64,000 nt of DNA from DUML01 sp050949905. GTDB lineage: Bacteria; Bacillota; Desulfitobacteriia; Desulfitobacteriales; Syntrophobotulaceae. This document shows, in pieces, positions 1-7,803 of this stretch (positions are counted from its first letter, which is position 1; every line of letters starts with the position of its first letter). Below the pieces are notes generated by a model that saw only the letters and a list, made by a program, of their open reading frames with translations, had not been told where the DNA came from and searched no databases. The translations under genes and the position numbers were made by a program. The stretch lies in assembly GCA_050949905.1 (NCBI GenBank), contig JBMNGP010000001.1, forward strand, positions 53,055 to 117,054, given 5' to 3'.

Positions 1-120
1 CGGTGTTCAGGATTAAAGGTCTGCGAAGATGTACCTAGCAGAGGAGGGTTCTCCTTTAAGCATCCTTCGTGTAGGAGATGTTCTTCTGCAGGTAGAGCTG
101 CAAGAGTAATCGTAACTTAG
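1..120 (+). CDS. C-terminal end of a small cysteine-rich protein, truncated by the window edge
   Basis: Frame 1 is open from the first base to a TAG at 118-120 and the other two forward frames stop within the first 60 bases. The visible 39 residues contain five cysteines, including a CRRC pair, and several arginines. I do not recognise the family. Position just ahead of the NifX/MinD genes suggests it belongs to the same Fe-S or metal-handling cluster, but that is context only. Confidence 0.45.
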   Translation, partial: RCSGLKVCEDVPSRGGFSFKHPSCRRCSSAGRAARVIVT

Positions 121-179
121 TTAGTAAACTGGAAAAATGAAAAAAGGACATAAAAGTTAAAAACTGGAGGGTTTTTGAT

Positions 180-542
180 ATGAAGATTGCTATAACCAGT
201 ATGGGCCAAGAATTAACTGCCGGACATGACCCGCGTTTTGGCAGGTGTGCCTATTTTTTAATCTATGACACGGAAGAGGATACTTATAAAGCAGTGGAGA
301 ATAAAGGCCAGCTTGCCGGAGGTGGGGCCGGAATTGCCGCCGCTCAGCAAATGACGGACGAAGGTGTTCAGGTCGTTTTGACAGGCAATTTGGGTCCTAA
401 TGCTTATAACTTGATTAAAGCATCCGGAATTAAGGCTTACCAATGTAAGGTCGCTTCCTGCCAGGATGCCCTGGCTCTATATAAGGCAGGTAAGCTCTTA
501 GAAATTAGCCAGGCCGGGCCTTCCCATGCCGGAATGTCCTAA
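180..542 (+). CDS. NifX/NifB-type dinitrogenase iron-molybdenum cofactor biosynthesis domain protein
   Basis: A 120-residue single-domain protein of the NifX/NafY/orange-protein superfamily (PF02579), whose members bind metal-sulfur clusters or their precursors. Family features seen: the N-terminal strand MKIAITS, the PRFGRCAYF segment near residue 20, a Gly-rich GGGAGIAAAQ helix start near residue 50 and VLTGNLGPNAY near residue 67. GGAGGG lies about 8 bases before the ATG. It leads a run of genes with two MinD-type ATPases and a second NifX protein, the arrangement known from Mrp/MinD plus orange-protein loci. Its role is probably carrying or delivering a cluster; no nitrogenase genes are nearby, so a nitrogen-fixation role is not supported. 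Confidence 0.85.
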   Translation: MKIAITSMGQELTAGHDPRFGRCAYFLIYDTEEDTYKAVENKGQLAGGGAGIAAAQQMTDEGVQVVLTGNLGPNAYNLIKASGIKAYQCKVASCQDALALYKAGKLLEISQAGPSHAGMS

Positions 543-585
543 AGCGGGAAGACAGAGGGCCTAAGAAAGTAAGGTGGTTAAAGCA

Positions 586-1416
586 GTGAATATAGCTGTC
601 TTAAGCGGCAAAGGGGGTACGGGTAAGACTACAGTGGCCGTTAACCTGGCCGCAATCTTAAAAGCAAATTACGTGGATTGTGACGTGGAAGAACCCAATG
701 GCTTTATTTTTCTCAAACCTCAAAATATCAGATCTCAGGATGTGAAAGTCTTAAACCCCGTAATTGATAAGGCAAAATGCACCCTCTGCGGGGAATGCGT
801 AAAGGCATGCCAATTCAATGCTTTATTTAATACCAAAAAAGAAATTCTGGTCTTTGAGAAATTGTGCCACAGCTGTGAGGCCTGCCGGATACCTTGCGCC
901 AGCGGCGCGCTTTCTTTTCAGGAAAGAAAAATCGGGGTAATAGAAGAGGGACAGGGAGATGGCCTTACATGTTACCGGGGTATTTTAGATATTGGTGAGC
1001 CAATGGCTGTTCCGGTTATCCGGCAGCTGTTAAAGAGTGTGCCGGAAGGTCTTAATCTTCTGGATTGTTCTCCGGGGACATCCTGTAATGCCGTGAGCTC
1101 TCTTAAGTATGCTCAGGGAGCAATTCTCGTGACCGAGCCTTCGGCTTTTGGCTTACACGATCTTAAGATGGCAGTTAAACTTGTGCGCGAGTTTAACTTG
1201 CCTTTTGGGCTAGTTATTAACAAATGGAACGAAAGCGGGCGCCTTTTGGAAGAATATTTGCGGCAGGAAAATATAAAGGTCTTAGGACGCCTTCCCCAGG
1301 CCAGGAAAGCTGCGGAAGAATACTCTCAAGGCCGGTTATTAATGGACATTCCTCTTTATCAGGCCAGGTTTACTGCCCTTGCGCAAGAGGTTAAGGAGGT
1401 ATTCTCATGCAGTTAA
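586..1416 (+). CDS. MinD-superfamily P-loop ATPase with inserted 2x[4Fe-4S] ferredoxin domain (first copy)
   Basis: About 276 residues. The deviant Walker A box GKGGTGKTT sits at the N-terminus. Two ferredoxin motifs follow in the first third (CTLCGECVKAC and CHSCEACRIPC), and a Walker B-like DCSPGTSC lies past the middle. This is the Mrp/MinD-type Fe-S ATPase fold, cytoplasmic and probably dimeric. I prefer the GTG at 586, which has AGGTGG eight bases upstream, over an in-frame GTG at 574. It overlaps the next gene by 10 bases, so the two are probably translationally coupled and may form a heterodimer. Known relatives work in Fe-S cluster assembly or in the orange-protein complex; the substrate here is unknown. 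Confidence 0.85.
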   Translation: MNIAVLSGKGGTGKTTVAVNLAAILKANYVDCDVEEPNGFIFLKPQNIRSQDVKVLNPVIDKAKCTLCGECVKACQFNALFNTKKEILVFEKLCHSCEACRIPCASGALSFQERKIGVIEEGQGDGLTCYRGILDIGEPMAVPVIRQLLKSVPEGLNLLDCSPGTSCNAVSSLKYAQGAILVTEPSAFGLHDLKMAVKLVREFNLPFGLVINKWNESGRLLEEYLRQENIKVLGRLPQARKAAEEYSQGRLLMDIPLYQARFTALAQEVKEVFSCS

Positions 1417-2255
1417 CCGTAATCAGTGGTAAAGGCGGTACCGGGAAAACCACCATCGCCGTAGCTATTTCCGAATTGGAGAGGAGTGCCAAAGTTGATT
1501 GCGATGTCGATGCTCCCAACCTCTACCTGTATTATCAAGGGCAGGAGATTTTCCAAGAAGGCTTTTCCGGGGGTAAGCAGGCGGTAGTCGATCAGCTCTT
1601 ATGCAGCGAGTGTGGAATATGTCAAACCGTTTGCAAATTTGAGGCGATAGTAAACGGCCAAATACTTCCTTTTTCTTGTGAAGGCTGTGGAGCCTGTGTT
1701 CTTGCTTGCCCGGAGCAAGCTATAGAGTTAAGGGAGGAAATAACTGCTCAAGTCTTGGTAACCAGAGTCTCCGACGGGATATTAAGTCATTCCCGCATGG
1801 AAATCGGCAGTGAAGGCTCCGGTAAATTGATTACTATTTTACGTAAGAAAGCCCAGGAGTATGCCGAGGAGGAGTTAATCATTAATGACGGCTCTCCTGG
1901 GATAGGTTGCCCCGTTATATCTTCCCTGACAGCCACGGATGCGGCTTTAATTGTAACCGAGCCAACCCAGTCGGGCTTGGAAGATTTGCAGAGAATAGCA
2001 ACGCTCTGCCGGCAGTTTAAATTAAAAACCTTTGTTTGTATTAATAAAGCTGATATTAATGAAGAAATGTCAGCCCAAATCGAAGCTTACTGTAAGGAAA
2101 CCGGCCTTATTTTTTCAGGCAGGATACCTTACGATGAAACTGTTCTTAAATCAATTAATGAACTTAAACCAATTATTTATTATGAAAACAGCTTGGCCAA
2201 TCAAGCCATCCGGGCGGTTTGGGACAAAGTCAGAAAGGAATTATTTAATTGTTAA
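1407..2255 (+). CDS. MinD-superfamily P-loop ATPase with inserted 2x[4Fe-4S] ferredoxin domain (second copy)
   Basis: 282 residues, a paralogue of the gene it overlaps. GKGGTGKTT lies at residues 8-16. Two ferredoxin motifs (CSECGICQTVC and CEGCGACVLAC) lie between about residues 69 and 100, and INDGSPGIGCP near residue 160 is the Walker B region. A good AAGGAGGT site precedes the ATG. The tandem pair of divergent ferredoxin-MinD ATPases between two NifX-type genes is characteristic of clusters related to the Desulfovibrio orange-protein genes. Both copies keep all eight cluster cysteines, so both are likely to carry two clusters. Confidence 0.87.
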   Translation: MQLTVISGKGGTGKTTIAVAISELERSAKVDCDVDAPNLYLYYQGQEIFQEGFSGGKQAVVDQLLCSECGICQTVCKFEAIVNGQILPFSCEGCGACVLACPEQAIELREEITAQVLVTRVSDGILSHSRMEIGSEGSGKLITILRKKAQEYAEEELIINDGSPGIGCPVISSLTATDAALIVTEPTQSGLEDLQRIATLCRQFKLKTFVCINKADINEEMSAQIEAYCKETGLIFSGRIPYDETVLKSINELKPIIYYENSLANQAIRAVWDKVRKELFNC

Positions 2256-2272
2256 TTGAGGAGGAAAAGAAA

Positions 2273-2626
2273 ATGAAAATTGCCGTAGCTAGTGATAAGA
2301 ACAATGTTAGCCCGCATTTTGGCCATTGTGAAGGTTTTACTGTCTTTGAGGTTGAGGAGCAAAAAATCGGCGCTAAAGACTTTTTGCCTAATCCCGGCCA
2401 CCGGCCAGGTTTTCTGCCGCTTTTCTTAAAAGAACACGGGGTAGAAGTAATAATAGCCGGCGGGATGGGAGCCGCAGCGCAGGAACTTTTTAAGGCTAAT
2501 GGCATTACAGTGATTATCGGTGCCGGTGGCTCCACCCAAGAGGTAATAAGAAAGTACCTGGAAGGGGTGTTGGAATCCACAGGTTCAGTTTGTCACGAAC
2601 ATGAGCATCATGATTCCTGCCACTGA
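2273..2626 (+). CDS. NifX-type iron-molybdenum cofactor-binding domain protein with His/Cys-rich tail
   Basis: 117 residues from the ATG at 2273, chosen because GAGGAGG lies 8 bases before it; an upstream in-frame TTG overlaps the previous gene and has no such site. PF02579 features: MKIAVASD, SPHFGHCEGF, and the GGMGAAAQELF helix. The C-terminus is a short metal-binding-looking tail, CHEHEHHDSCH, which the NifX protein at 180-542 lacks. It closes the MinD-MinD-NifX run. The tail suggests binding of a soft or transition metal; which one cannot be told from sequence. Confidence 0.85.
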   Translation: MKIAVASDKNNVSPHFGHCEGFTVFEVEEQKIGAKDFLPNPGHRPGFLPLFLKEHGVEVIIAGGMGAAAQELFKANGITVIIGAGGSTQEVIRKYLEGVLESTGSVCHEHEHHDSCH

Positions 2627-2770
2627 TAAATGCTTCCAGTGCCAAAGTACCTTTCCTCAATTTCGATGCTAACCAGAGTGGCCGTTTTGATATGTAATCC
2701 TTTATATAACTTAGCAAGGTCAAAGGTCAAAGTAAATATAGCTCAGAATAATAAAAACCCAAAATTATTA

Positions 2771-2824
2771 TTGACATATGCCCAAAAACAGAATATAATG
2801 GGTATAAGTTAAAAACATATACCC
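2771..2824 (+). promoter_or_regulatory. Consensus promoter with three copies of an operator-like motif
   Basis: A perfect sigma-A type promoter: TTGACA at 2771-2776, 17 bases, then TATAAT at 2794-2799. Three related decamers surround it. ACATATGCCC (2774-2783) overlaps the -35 box. GGGTATAAGT (2800-2809, inverse orientation) follows the -10 box. ACATATACCC (2815-2824) lies in the leader. GGGTATA and TATACCC make an inverted repeat across the likely start site. A strong promoter ringed by repeated sites suggests repression; the DUF134 proteins encoded just downstream are obvious candidate regulators, by inference only. Confidence 0.75.
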
Positions 2825-2842
2825 ATAAAGGAGGTGCCGCAT

Positions 2843-3112
2843 ATGCCTGGAATGGATGGAACCGGACCTTGGGGTCAAGGACCTTGGACTGGAAGAGGAC
2901 TCGGATATTGTAACCCGAATGCCCCGTTGCGCAGAGGAGTAGGTTTTTGTGGCTGGGGCTTAGGCAGAGGCAGAGGAATAGGCAGAGGTCTGGGGCAAGG
3001 CTTTGGACCGCCCGACAGAATTTTTTTGCAACAAAGGCAGGAAACTCTCGAAGCTGAGCTTAAAAGGGTTCAAGAGAGGCTGGCCTCTCTGCCTGAAGAA
3101 GAACAGGAATAA
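2843..3112 (+). CDS. DUF5320-type Gly/Arg-rich small protein
   Basis: 89 residues from the ATG at 2843, which has AAGGAGGTG six bases upstream. The first half is a Gly/Trp/Arg-rich low-complexity region (MPGMDGTGPWGQGPWTGRG, CNPN, CGWGLGRGRG); the last 30 residues form a charged coiled-coil-like helix (RQETLEAELKRVQERL). This is the pattern of DUF5320 proteins, which recur beside NifX/MinD/DUF134 genes in anaerobes. No biochemical function is known to me. It sits directly behind the strong promoter at 2771-2799 and so may be the most highly expressed gene of the cluster. Confidence 0.75.
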   Translation: MPGMDGTGPWGQGPWTGRGLGYCNPNAPLRRGVGFCGWGLGRGRGIGRGLGQGFGPPDRIFLQQRQETLEAELKRVQERLASLPEEEQE

Positions 3113-3188
3113 GATTTAGACTAAAACCCAACCCCCAAAGGCCTAAATTCCAAGCCTAAGACTAAAAAACTAATAAACCCATTAATCC

Positions 3189-3229
3189 CCACGGAGGAGT
3201 GAAGAACAGCACTCCTCTTGTGGTATAAT
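3189..3229 (+). promoter_or_regulatory. Hairpin abutting an extended -10 promoter for the DUF134 gene
   Basis: GAGGAGTG (3194-3201) pairs with CACTCCTC (3210-3217), flanked by CCAC and GTGG. The repeat ends exactly where TGGTATAAT (3221-3229), an extended -10 box, begins. There is no T-run, so a terminator is less likely than an operator over the -35 region. It would serve the gene at 3341 with a leader of about 105 bases. Confidence 0.4.
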
Positions 3230-3340
3230 ATTACCAAGCTTAGGAACATAAGCTGGTCGGACTTAAACTGTCATGCTTAGGCTATGTGTTCGTGAACTTG
3301 AATATAGTGAAGCTTATTATTTTAGTAGGTAGGTGGAATA

Positions 3341-3703
3341 ATGCCCAGGCCCATTAAAAGGAAGCTAGTTTGCGCTCTTCCCGAATATAACCTTTATGCC
3401 CCGGTTAATTGTACCGACTCACCGGGCGTAGTAATTATGTCCATAGAAGAGTTTGAAGCCATCCGCTTAATTGATTACGAAGGTTTGGATCAGGAGCATT
3501 GTGCGGAGCGTATGGAAGTAGCCCGTTCTACCGTTCAGAGATTATATAATGAAGCCCGGAGGAAGATTGCAGAAAGCCTTGTCCTGGGGAAAACTTTAAA
3601 GATTGAAGGCGGCTGTTATTCTGTCTGCAGCGGTGACTTTGAAGTCAAAAAGTGCGGTCACTGCCGGAGGCGCCAGCATGGCAGGCATAGAAACAATTTG
3701 TAA
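3341..3703 (+). CDS. DUF134 family putative DNA-binding protein (first copy)
   Basis: 120 residues starting MPRPIKRK, the conserved DUF134 N-terminus. Residues about 35-85 form a sigma-70 region 4-like helix-turn-helix (SIEEFEAIRLIDYEGLDQEHCAERMEV is the family signature region). It ends in a Cys/His/Arg-rich tail (CGHCRRRQHGRH) that may bind zinc or an Fe-S cluster. It is paired with a second, longer DUF134 gene 73 bases downstream and lies behind the NifX/MinD genes. A role as local transcription regulator is inferred from the fold and position. Confidence 0.85.
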   Translation: MPRPIKRKLVCALPEYNLYAPVNCTDSPGVVIMSIEEFEAIRLIDYEGLDQEHCAERMEVARSTVQRLYNEARRKIAESLVLGKTLKIEGGCYSVCSGDFEVKKCGHCRRRQHGRHRNNL

Positions 3704-3776
3704 AGCCAGGTTGTTAAGAATTTGACCTTTCTTTCCTTTTCAGACAATAATTTAAAAAGTATTGCAGGTGAAAAAA

Positions 3777-4226
3777 ATGCCCAGACCGGTTAAATGGAGA
3801 AAAGTGGAGTTTATACCTAAGGAGACCTACTTTTTGCCTTGTTCGCACGGGAAGTGCAGCCGCTTTGCCGAGATTGGTGAAATTCAGCTGAAAGTTGAAG
3901 AGTTGGAAGCAATGAGGCTCAAAGATATTGAAGGGCTTAATCAGGAAGAATGTGCGGAAAGAATGGAAATCTCCAGGCAAACCTTTCAGAATATAATTGA
4001 TGAAGCCCGCAAGAAAGTTGCCCAGGCTTTAATTGAGGGCAAGGCTATCTCCGTAGGGGGTGGGCATTATACCAGAAATATTTGCAGGTTTCGTTGTAGG
4101 GACTGTGGCGGTGAAAGTGAGTTCTCTTATGAACAAAAACAAAGGGTCTGTAAGTGCTGTGGTTCTGCCGAGTTAACTTGCAGCAGAAGGAGATGCTCGG
4201 CAGCGTGTGAAGAAGCCGGAAATTAA
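3777..4226 (+). CDS. DUF134 family putative DNA-binding protein (second copy, with zinc-ribbon tail)
   Basis: 149 residues from the ATG at 3777, where the conserved MPRPVKWRKVEF begins with GCAGGTG eight bases upstream. The helix-turn-helix region (QEECAERMEISRQTFQNIIDEAR is split here as LNQEECAERM and SRQTFQNII) is followed by a C-terminal domain with paired cysteines, CRDCGG and CKCCGS, then CSRRRC. It differs from the 3341 copy in having a clear zinc-ribbon or cluster-binding tail. A sensor-regulator role for the Fe-S/metal cluster genes is plausible but inferred. Confidence 0.85.
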   Translation: MPRPVKWRKVEFIPKETYFLPCSHGKCSRFAEIGEIQLKVEELEAMRLKDIEGLNQEECAERMEISRQTFQNIIDEARKKVAQALIEGKAISVGGGHYTRNICRFRCRDCGGESEFSYEQKQRVCKCCGSAELTCSRRRCSAACEEAGN

Positions 4227-4335
4227 TAAATTAATGGTTTAATATATCTATTTTTGTTAATAAATGATAATATGACTATTGACTTAAAGGCTAGCAGCAC
4301 CGCCTGCTATTATTTAATGGAAAGAGAGGCCGGCT

Positions 4336-5181
4336 ATGAAAAAAATTGCTTTAGTGACGGACAGTACTGCAGACCTCCCGGAGGAATTTAGGAAGGAATG
4401 CAACACCCATGTTATTCCCCTTAAGGTTTTATTCCGGGAACAGGAATTCAGTGACGGAGAGTTATCCAGTCAGGAATTCTATGAACGCCTGGAGGAGGCC
4501 GAAGAGCTTCCAAAGACTTCCCAGCCCTCACCTGAAGACTTTCGCCTCCTATACAGTAAACTCTTGGAAGAATATCAGGAGATTATTTCTATCCATATCT
4601 CGTCCGGGTTAAGCGGAACCTATAATGCGGCCCGTCTGGCTAAAGAGAGAATTAAAGGAAAGATTCACCTGGTGGATTCCAAAACCATCAGCCTGGGTAT
4701 CGGTATGTTAATCCTGGAGGCGGCCAAGCTGATTCGGGAAGGATTGGATTCCATTCATATCCTGGAGAGGATTACTGAAGCAAGGGCTAATTTGGAAACT
4801 CTTTTTACCGTTGATACCTTGGAATACTTGCAAAAAGGCGGCAGGATTGGCCGTGTCCAAGGCATTATGGGCACCTTCTTAAATATTAAGCCCATCATCC
4901 GGGTGGGAGACGACGGCATCTATCATAGCTACGGCAAAGTTCGCAGCCAGGAAAAGGCTCTTAAGAGTATTGTGGAAGCCTTTCAGGTTCTTTCCAGAGG
5001 GAGAAAGCATATCAGGTTTGGAGTGGCTCACGGCGCGGCTCAGCAAGCGGGTCTCTATTTGAAAGAAGCTCTGGAAAATGCTTTTGAAATGCCGGCCTCC
5101 ATCTTTACCCAAGTCGGTCCGGTTATCGGGGCGCATACCGGTCAAGGTACGATTGGGGCGGCAATCCAGTTTAAAGAATAG
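4336..5181 (+). CDS. DegV family fatty-acid-binding protein
   Basis: 281 residues, the usual DegV length. The family start MKKIALVTDSTADLP is present, with the GLSGTYNAA loop near residue 95 and the C-terminal GPVIGAHTGQGTIG. Members bind long-chain fatty acids in a cleft and, in Firmicutes, present fatty acid to an FakA-type kinase. No fakA is adjacent. AGAGAGG precedes the ATG. The gene appears monocistronic, followed by a 296-base intergenic region with a dispersed repeat. Confidence 0.93.
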   Translation: MKKIALVTDSTADLPEEFRKECNTHVIPLKVLFREQEFSDGELSSQEFYERLEEAEELPKTSQPSPEDFRLLYSKLLEEYQEIISIHISSGLSGTYNAARLAKERIKGKIHLVDSKTISLGIGMLILEAAKLIREGLDSIHILERITEARANLETLFTVDTLEYLQKGGRIGRVQGIMGTFLNIKPIIRVGDDGIYHSYGKVRSQEKALKSIVEAFQVLSRGRKHIRFGVAHGAAQQAGLYLKEALENAFEMPASIFTQVGPVIGAHTGQGTIGAAIQFKE

Positions 5182-5311
5182 ATCCGAAGTAAAAATAAAT
5201 TGACAGTCTTTACTTAATTAAAATAGCTTAAAATTATAAAAATTGGAACCGTTGCACATTAACCAACTTAGTAAATCAGCGGCAGAGTTCTTTAATCTTA
5301 AAAAAGTATAT

Positions 5312-5391
5312 TTTTGCATTACTTAGCGAACCGTTAAAGCAGAGAAGCGTCGTGAGCGCAGCTGATATAGCGTTAAACTGCACCGTGGTTT
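5312..5391. repeat. Dispersed ~80-bp repeat, copy 1
   Basis: About 80 bases beginning TTTTGCATTACTTAGCGAAC are almost identical to 44531-44610; I count only a few substitutions (for example A/G at the GCTGRTATAG position and C/T at GCAYCGTGG). Each copy lies a short way downstream of a gene. It contains two direct CGTTAAA units and an AACC/GGTT end pair. It has no coding potential. It is a REP- or MITE-like element or a small RNA; I cannot say which. Confidence 0.7.
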
Positions 5392-5408
5392 AGATAAAGA
5401 AATTCAAA

Positions 5409-5449
5409 GGAGCCATTGCTTAGCAATTTTTTTGCTTTGCAACGGCTCC
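5409..5449 (-). terminator. Stem-loop downstream of the chemoreceptor gene
   Basis: GGAGCCATTGC (5409-5419) pairs with GCAACGGCTCC (5439-5449) with one mismatch, and an inner AGCAA/TTGCT can stack in the loop. On the minus strand the exit side reads TTTGAATTTC, a weak T-tract. It probably ends the gene at 5477-6844. Confidence 0.45.
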
Positions 5450-5476
5450 AGTAGAGTCTAGATAGCCACGCTTAAT

Positions 5477-6844
5477 TTACAGGGAAATCAGCCTATCCAG
5501 TTCAGCTATTAATTCATTGGTAGAAAGAGTTAGCTGCTGCCAGATTTGGTCAATCCTGGCCGGATCATGAGCGGTATGGGCTCTTAATGCTTCTTGGCAT
5601 AATTCGTGAACCTTTTTATGGGTTAAGGCTAGTTTCTCAGTTTCGACACTTTGGTTTTCTTGCAGCCATTTGCCTAAACTGCAGGTATCCCAGTCTTCTA
5701 AGCTATCCGGCTCAATTGTATCGTAGCCTAAGAGCATATTGTGAATCTTCCAGGTCAAGCAAAGGTGGTCGGTTCGGTAAATCTCCAAAGCTTCTTTAGT
5801 AGTTAGGGATTCGGCCTGAGCAATCCGTTTGTTACGCAGCCCAATTAATTCGCCGCTGATATGATAAAGATCTTGTCCTGCTTCTTGAGCAAGCTGGATG
5901 GTTTCCTGGGAAGAGGCGGCAAACCCGTTGATAATCTCCCCGAAATTCTGTAAAGTAGAACTCTGTTCTTCATTGCCGGCAGCTATTTGGTTAAGATCAT
6001 CGGTAATAGCGTTAATGTTGCTTAAGATTTCTCCGATAGACTTTTCGGCTTGCACCATCGTGGCTTTACCGGTTTCCATTTGCTTGGCAACCTGGAAAAT
6101 GCCGTCAGCCGTTTTGTGGGATTCCTGATTTAAGAAGTCGATTTTCTTTCTAATAGTTTGCACAGAGGATTTCGTATCTTCAGCTAATTTGCGGACTTCA
6201 TCGGCAACAACGGCGAAACCCCGTCCTTGTTCTCCGGCGCGGGCGGCTTCAATAGCTGCATTTAAAGCTAAAAGGTTAGTTTGATCTGCCACCCCGGCAA
6301 TAAGGCTGACGATAGCTTCGATTTCCTGCATATGTTCAAGCATATCCTGGACTTGTTGATTTGTTTTTTCAAAATTTGTGAAAGAGCAGTCAACAAGGGA
6401 GATGGCTTCATTAACCTTTTGCACGCCGGAGGTAGCGGTCTCTAAGGCCTGTTGGGCAAAAGATGCGGCATTGCTCGTTGTCGCCGCTATCTGTTCCCCG
6501 GCGGCACTCATTTCTTCAGCTTGGGCGGCCAGATTATTAACGTCGGTTGATTGCTCGCTAATAATCTTAACCATATCCATAATAGAGGAGATACTGGTGA
6601 TTTTCCCCACCCGGGTATTGATATCCATTAAAGCTTGGTGGGCAGCTTCACCGCGCATTTTTTCCGCTTGGCGGAGAGTTTTCAACAAAGGGTATAAAGG
6701 GCTGTCTGTTGGAATATTCACAGTCTGCAGAACACTCGGGACACTCACCAAAGCAGTGATGAGAGCTGTTAATTCCTTTTCTTTGATAACCAGGGTTTTA
6801 TCCTTAGAGCTATCATTAAGATTATCCTTTTGAATCCAGAACAT
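5477..6844 (-). CDS. Soluble methyl-accepting chemotaxis protein with C-terminal CZB zinc-binding domain
   Basis: 455 residues with no transmembrane segment, so a cytoplasmic chemoreceptor. The N-terminal ~90 residues are unassigned. The MCP signalling region spans about 95-345, including the conserved hairpin tip (TNLLALNAAIEAARAGEQGRG, then FAVVADEVRKLAE). The last ~100 residues form a chemoreceptor zinc-binding (CZB) domain with the diagnostic CSLGKW and His residues in DHLCLTWKIH and THKKVHEL. CZB domains sense zinc redox state or hypochlorite in known cases. AGAGGTG lies upstream of the ATG. The gene stands alone. Confidence 0.92.
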   Translation of the reverse strand: MFWIQKDNLNDSSKDKTLVIKEKELTALITALVSVPSVLQTVNIPTDSPLYPLLKTLRQAEKMRGEAAHQALMDINTRVGKITSISSIMDMVKIISEQSTDVNNLAAQAEEMSAAGEQIAATTSNAASFAQQALETATSGVQKVNEAISLVDCSFTNFEKTNQQVQDMLEHMQEIEAIVSLIAGVADQTNLLALNAAIEAARAGEQGRGFAVVADEVRKLAEDTKSSVQTIRKKIDFLNQESHKTADGIFQVAKQMETGKATMVQAEKSIGEILSNINAITDDLNQIAAGNEEQSSTLQNFGEIINGFAASSQETIQLAQEAGQDLYHISGELIGLRNKRIAQAESLTTKEALEIYRTDHLCLTWKIHNMLLGYDTIEPDSLEDWDTCSLGKWLQENQSVETEKLALTHKKVHELCQEALRAHTAHDPARIDQIWQQLTLSTNELIAELDRLISL

Positions 6845-7115
6845 TATTTTTTTGGCACCTCTTTTCTCTGATTTTCTTGACCCGGTTAAGTCCCTCTAAC
6901 AATCTTTTAAATGTGCTAATAATTATTTATAGGTTTGCATTAATGCAATTTCCGTAATATCTAAAAAAATTAGTAACACTTAATTATATTCTGTCAAATC
7001 TTGCTTTTTCCTTTCGCTTATTCTGAAAAGGTAAAAAATTATTAAATATAGCACTGATCACTTAAGTAGCAGTAATGAAAATTAATACTCTCCTGTAGCA
7101 GGGGGGAAGACCAAT
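6845..7115. other. Divergent intergenic region
   Basis: A/T-rich spacer between the divergent chemoreceptor and thioesterase genes. Apart from the promoter at 7116-7144 I see no stem-loop, ORF or repeat that I can support here. Confidence 0.4.
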
Positions 7116-7144
7116 TTGAATTAATAATTTTAGATAGCTACAAT
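7116..7144 (+). promoter_or_regulatory. Promoter for the thioesterase gene
   Basis: TTGAAT (7116-7121), a 17-base spacer and TACAAT (7139-7144). The leader then holds AAGGAGG with a three-codon mini-ORF (ATG at 7161, stop at once) before the real ribosome site ACAGGAGGAG at 7195-7204. Confidence 0.55.
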
Positions 7145-7210
7145 TAACAAGGAGGCTTTGATGTTAACCTGACTAATAATAGCAGATTTGCTTACAGGAG
7201 GAGAATAACT

Positions 7211-7711
7211 ATGAAACATCAGGTTCTTAAAAAGCAAAACAATAGCAAACTGTGTTTTGTCTGTGGAGTTAATAATGATTATAGCTTGAAAGCTTCTTTC
7301 TATGAACTCGACAATGATGAGCTTCTAGCCGTCTTTCAACCCCTGGAGGGGCACCAAAGCTACCCTGGAAGGCTGCACGGCGGAGTTGCCTCGGCCATTT
7401 TGGATGAGACCATTGGTCGGGCGATTAATCTTAAGCAGGATGGCATCTGGGGTGTGACTGTGGAACTGAGTCTGCGCTATAAAAAGCCGGTACCCTTGGA
7501 TGTGGAGCTCAGAGCGGTTGGCAGGATTACCAAAGACAGCAAACGGCTTTTTGAAGGCAGCGGGGAAATAATCCTCCCTAACGGCGAAGTGGCTGTTACA
7601 GCCAGCGGCAAATATATGAAACTTCCGATTGAAAAAATAGCTGAATTTGATACTGAAGATGAATGGAAGCTATGCCCTCAAGAAGATGATCCCAAAGAGG
7701 TAGAGTATTAA
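7211..7711 (+). CDS. PaaI-type hotdog-fold thioesterase
   Basis: 166 residues. The hotdog acyl-CoA thioesterase signature LHGGVASAILDETIGRA lies near residues 56-72, with the His-Gly-Gly turn and the Asp/Glu of the central helix that activate water. An N-terminal KLCFVCGVNN segment carries a CxxCG often seen in this subgroup. The substrate is probably an acyl-CoA but cannot be named. A strong AGGAGGAG site precedes the ATG. It is a single gene followed by the 6S-like RNA on the other strand. Confidence 0.87.
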   Translation: MKHQVLKKQNNSKLCFVCGVNNDYSLKASFYELDNDELLAVFQPLEGHQSYPGRLHGGVASAILDETIGRAINLKQDGIWGVTVELSLRYKKPVPLDVELRAVGRITKDSKRLFEGSGEIILPNGEVAVTASGKYMKLPIEKIAEFDTEDEWKLCPQEDDPKEVEY

Positions 7712-7803
7712 TAAAGCGGGACATTTAGATAAAAAGATAGAAATATGAAAGATTGTTAAATGTTACGCAATAAATATTGAAAAAACTGCATTAATTAAAA
7801 CAA

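Noticed and set aside
180..2626. Nitrogen fixation role for the NifX-type genes
   Set aside because: No nifHDK, nifB or nifE/N nearby; NifX-type domains occur widely outside nitrogen fixation.
7161..7172. Three-codon mini-ORF after AAGGAGG in the thioesterase leader
   Set aside because: Too short to support as a gene; noted only as a leader feature.
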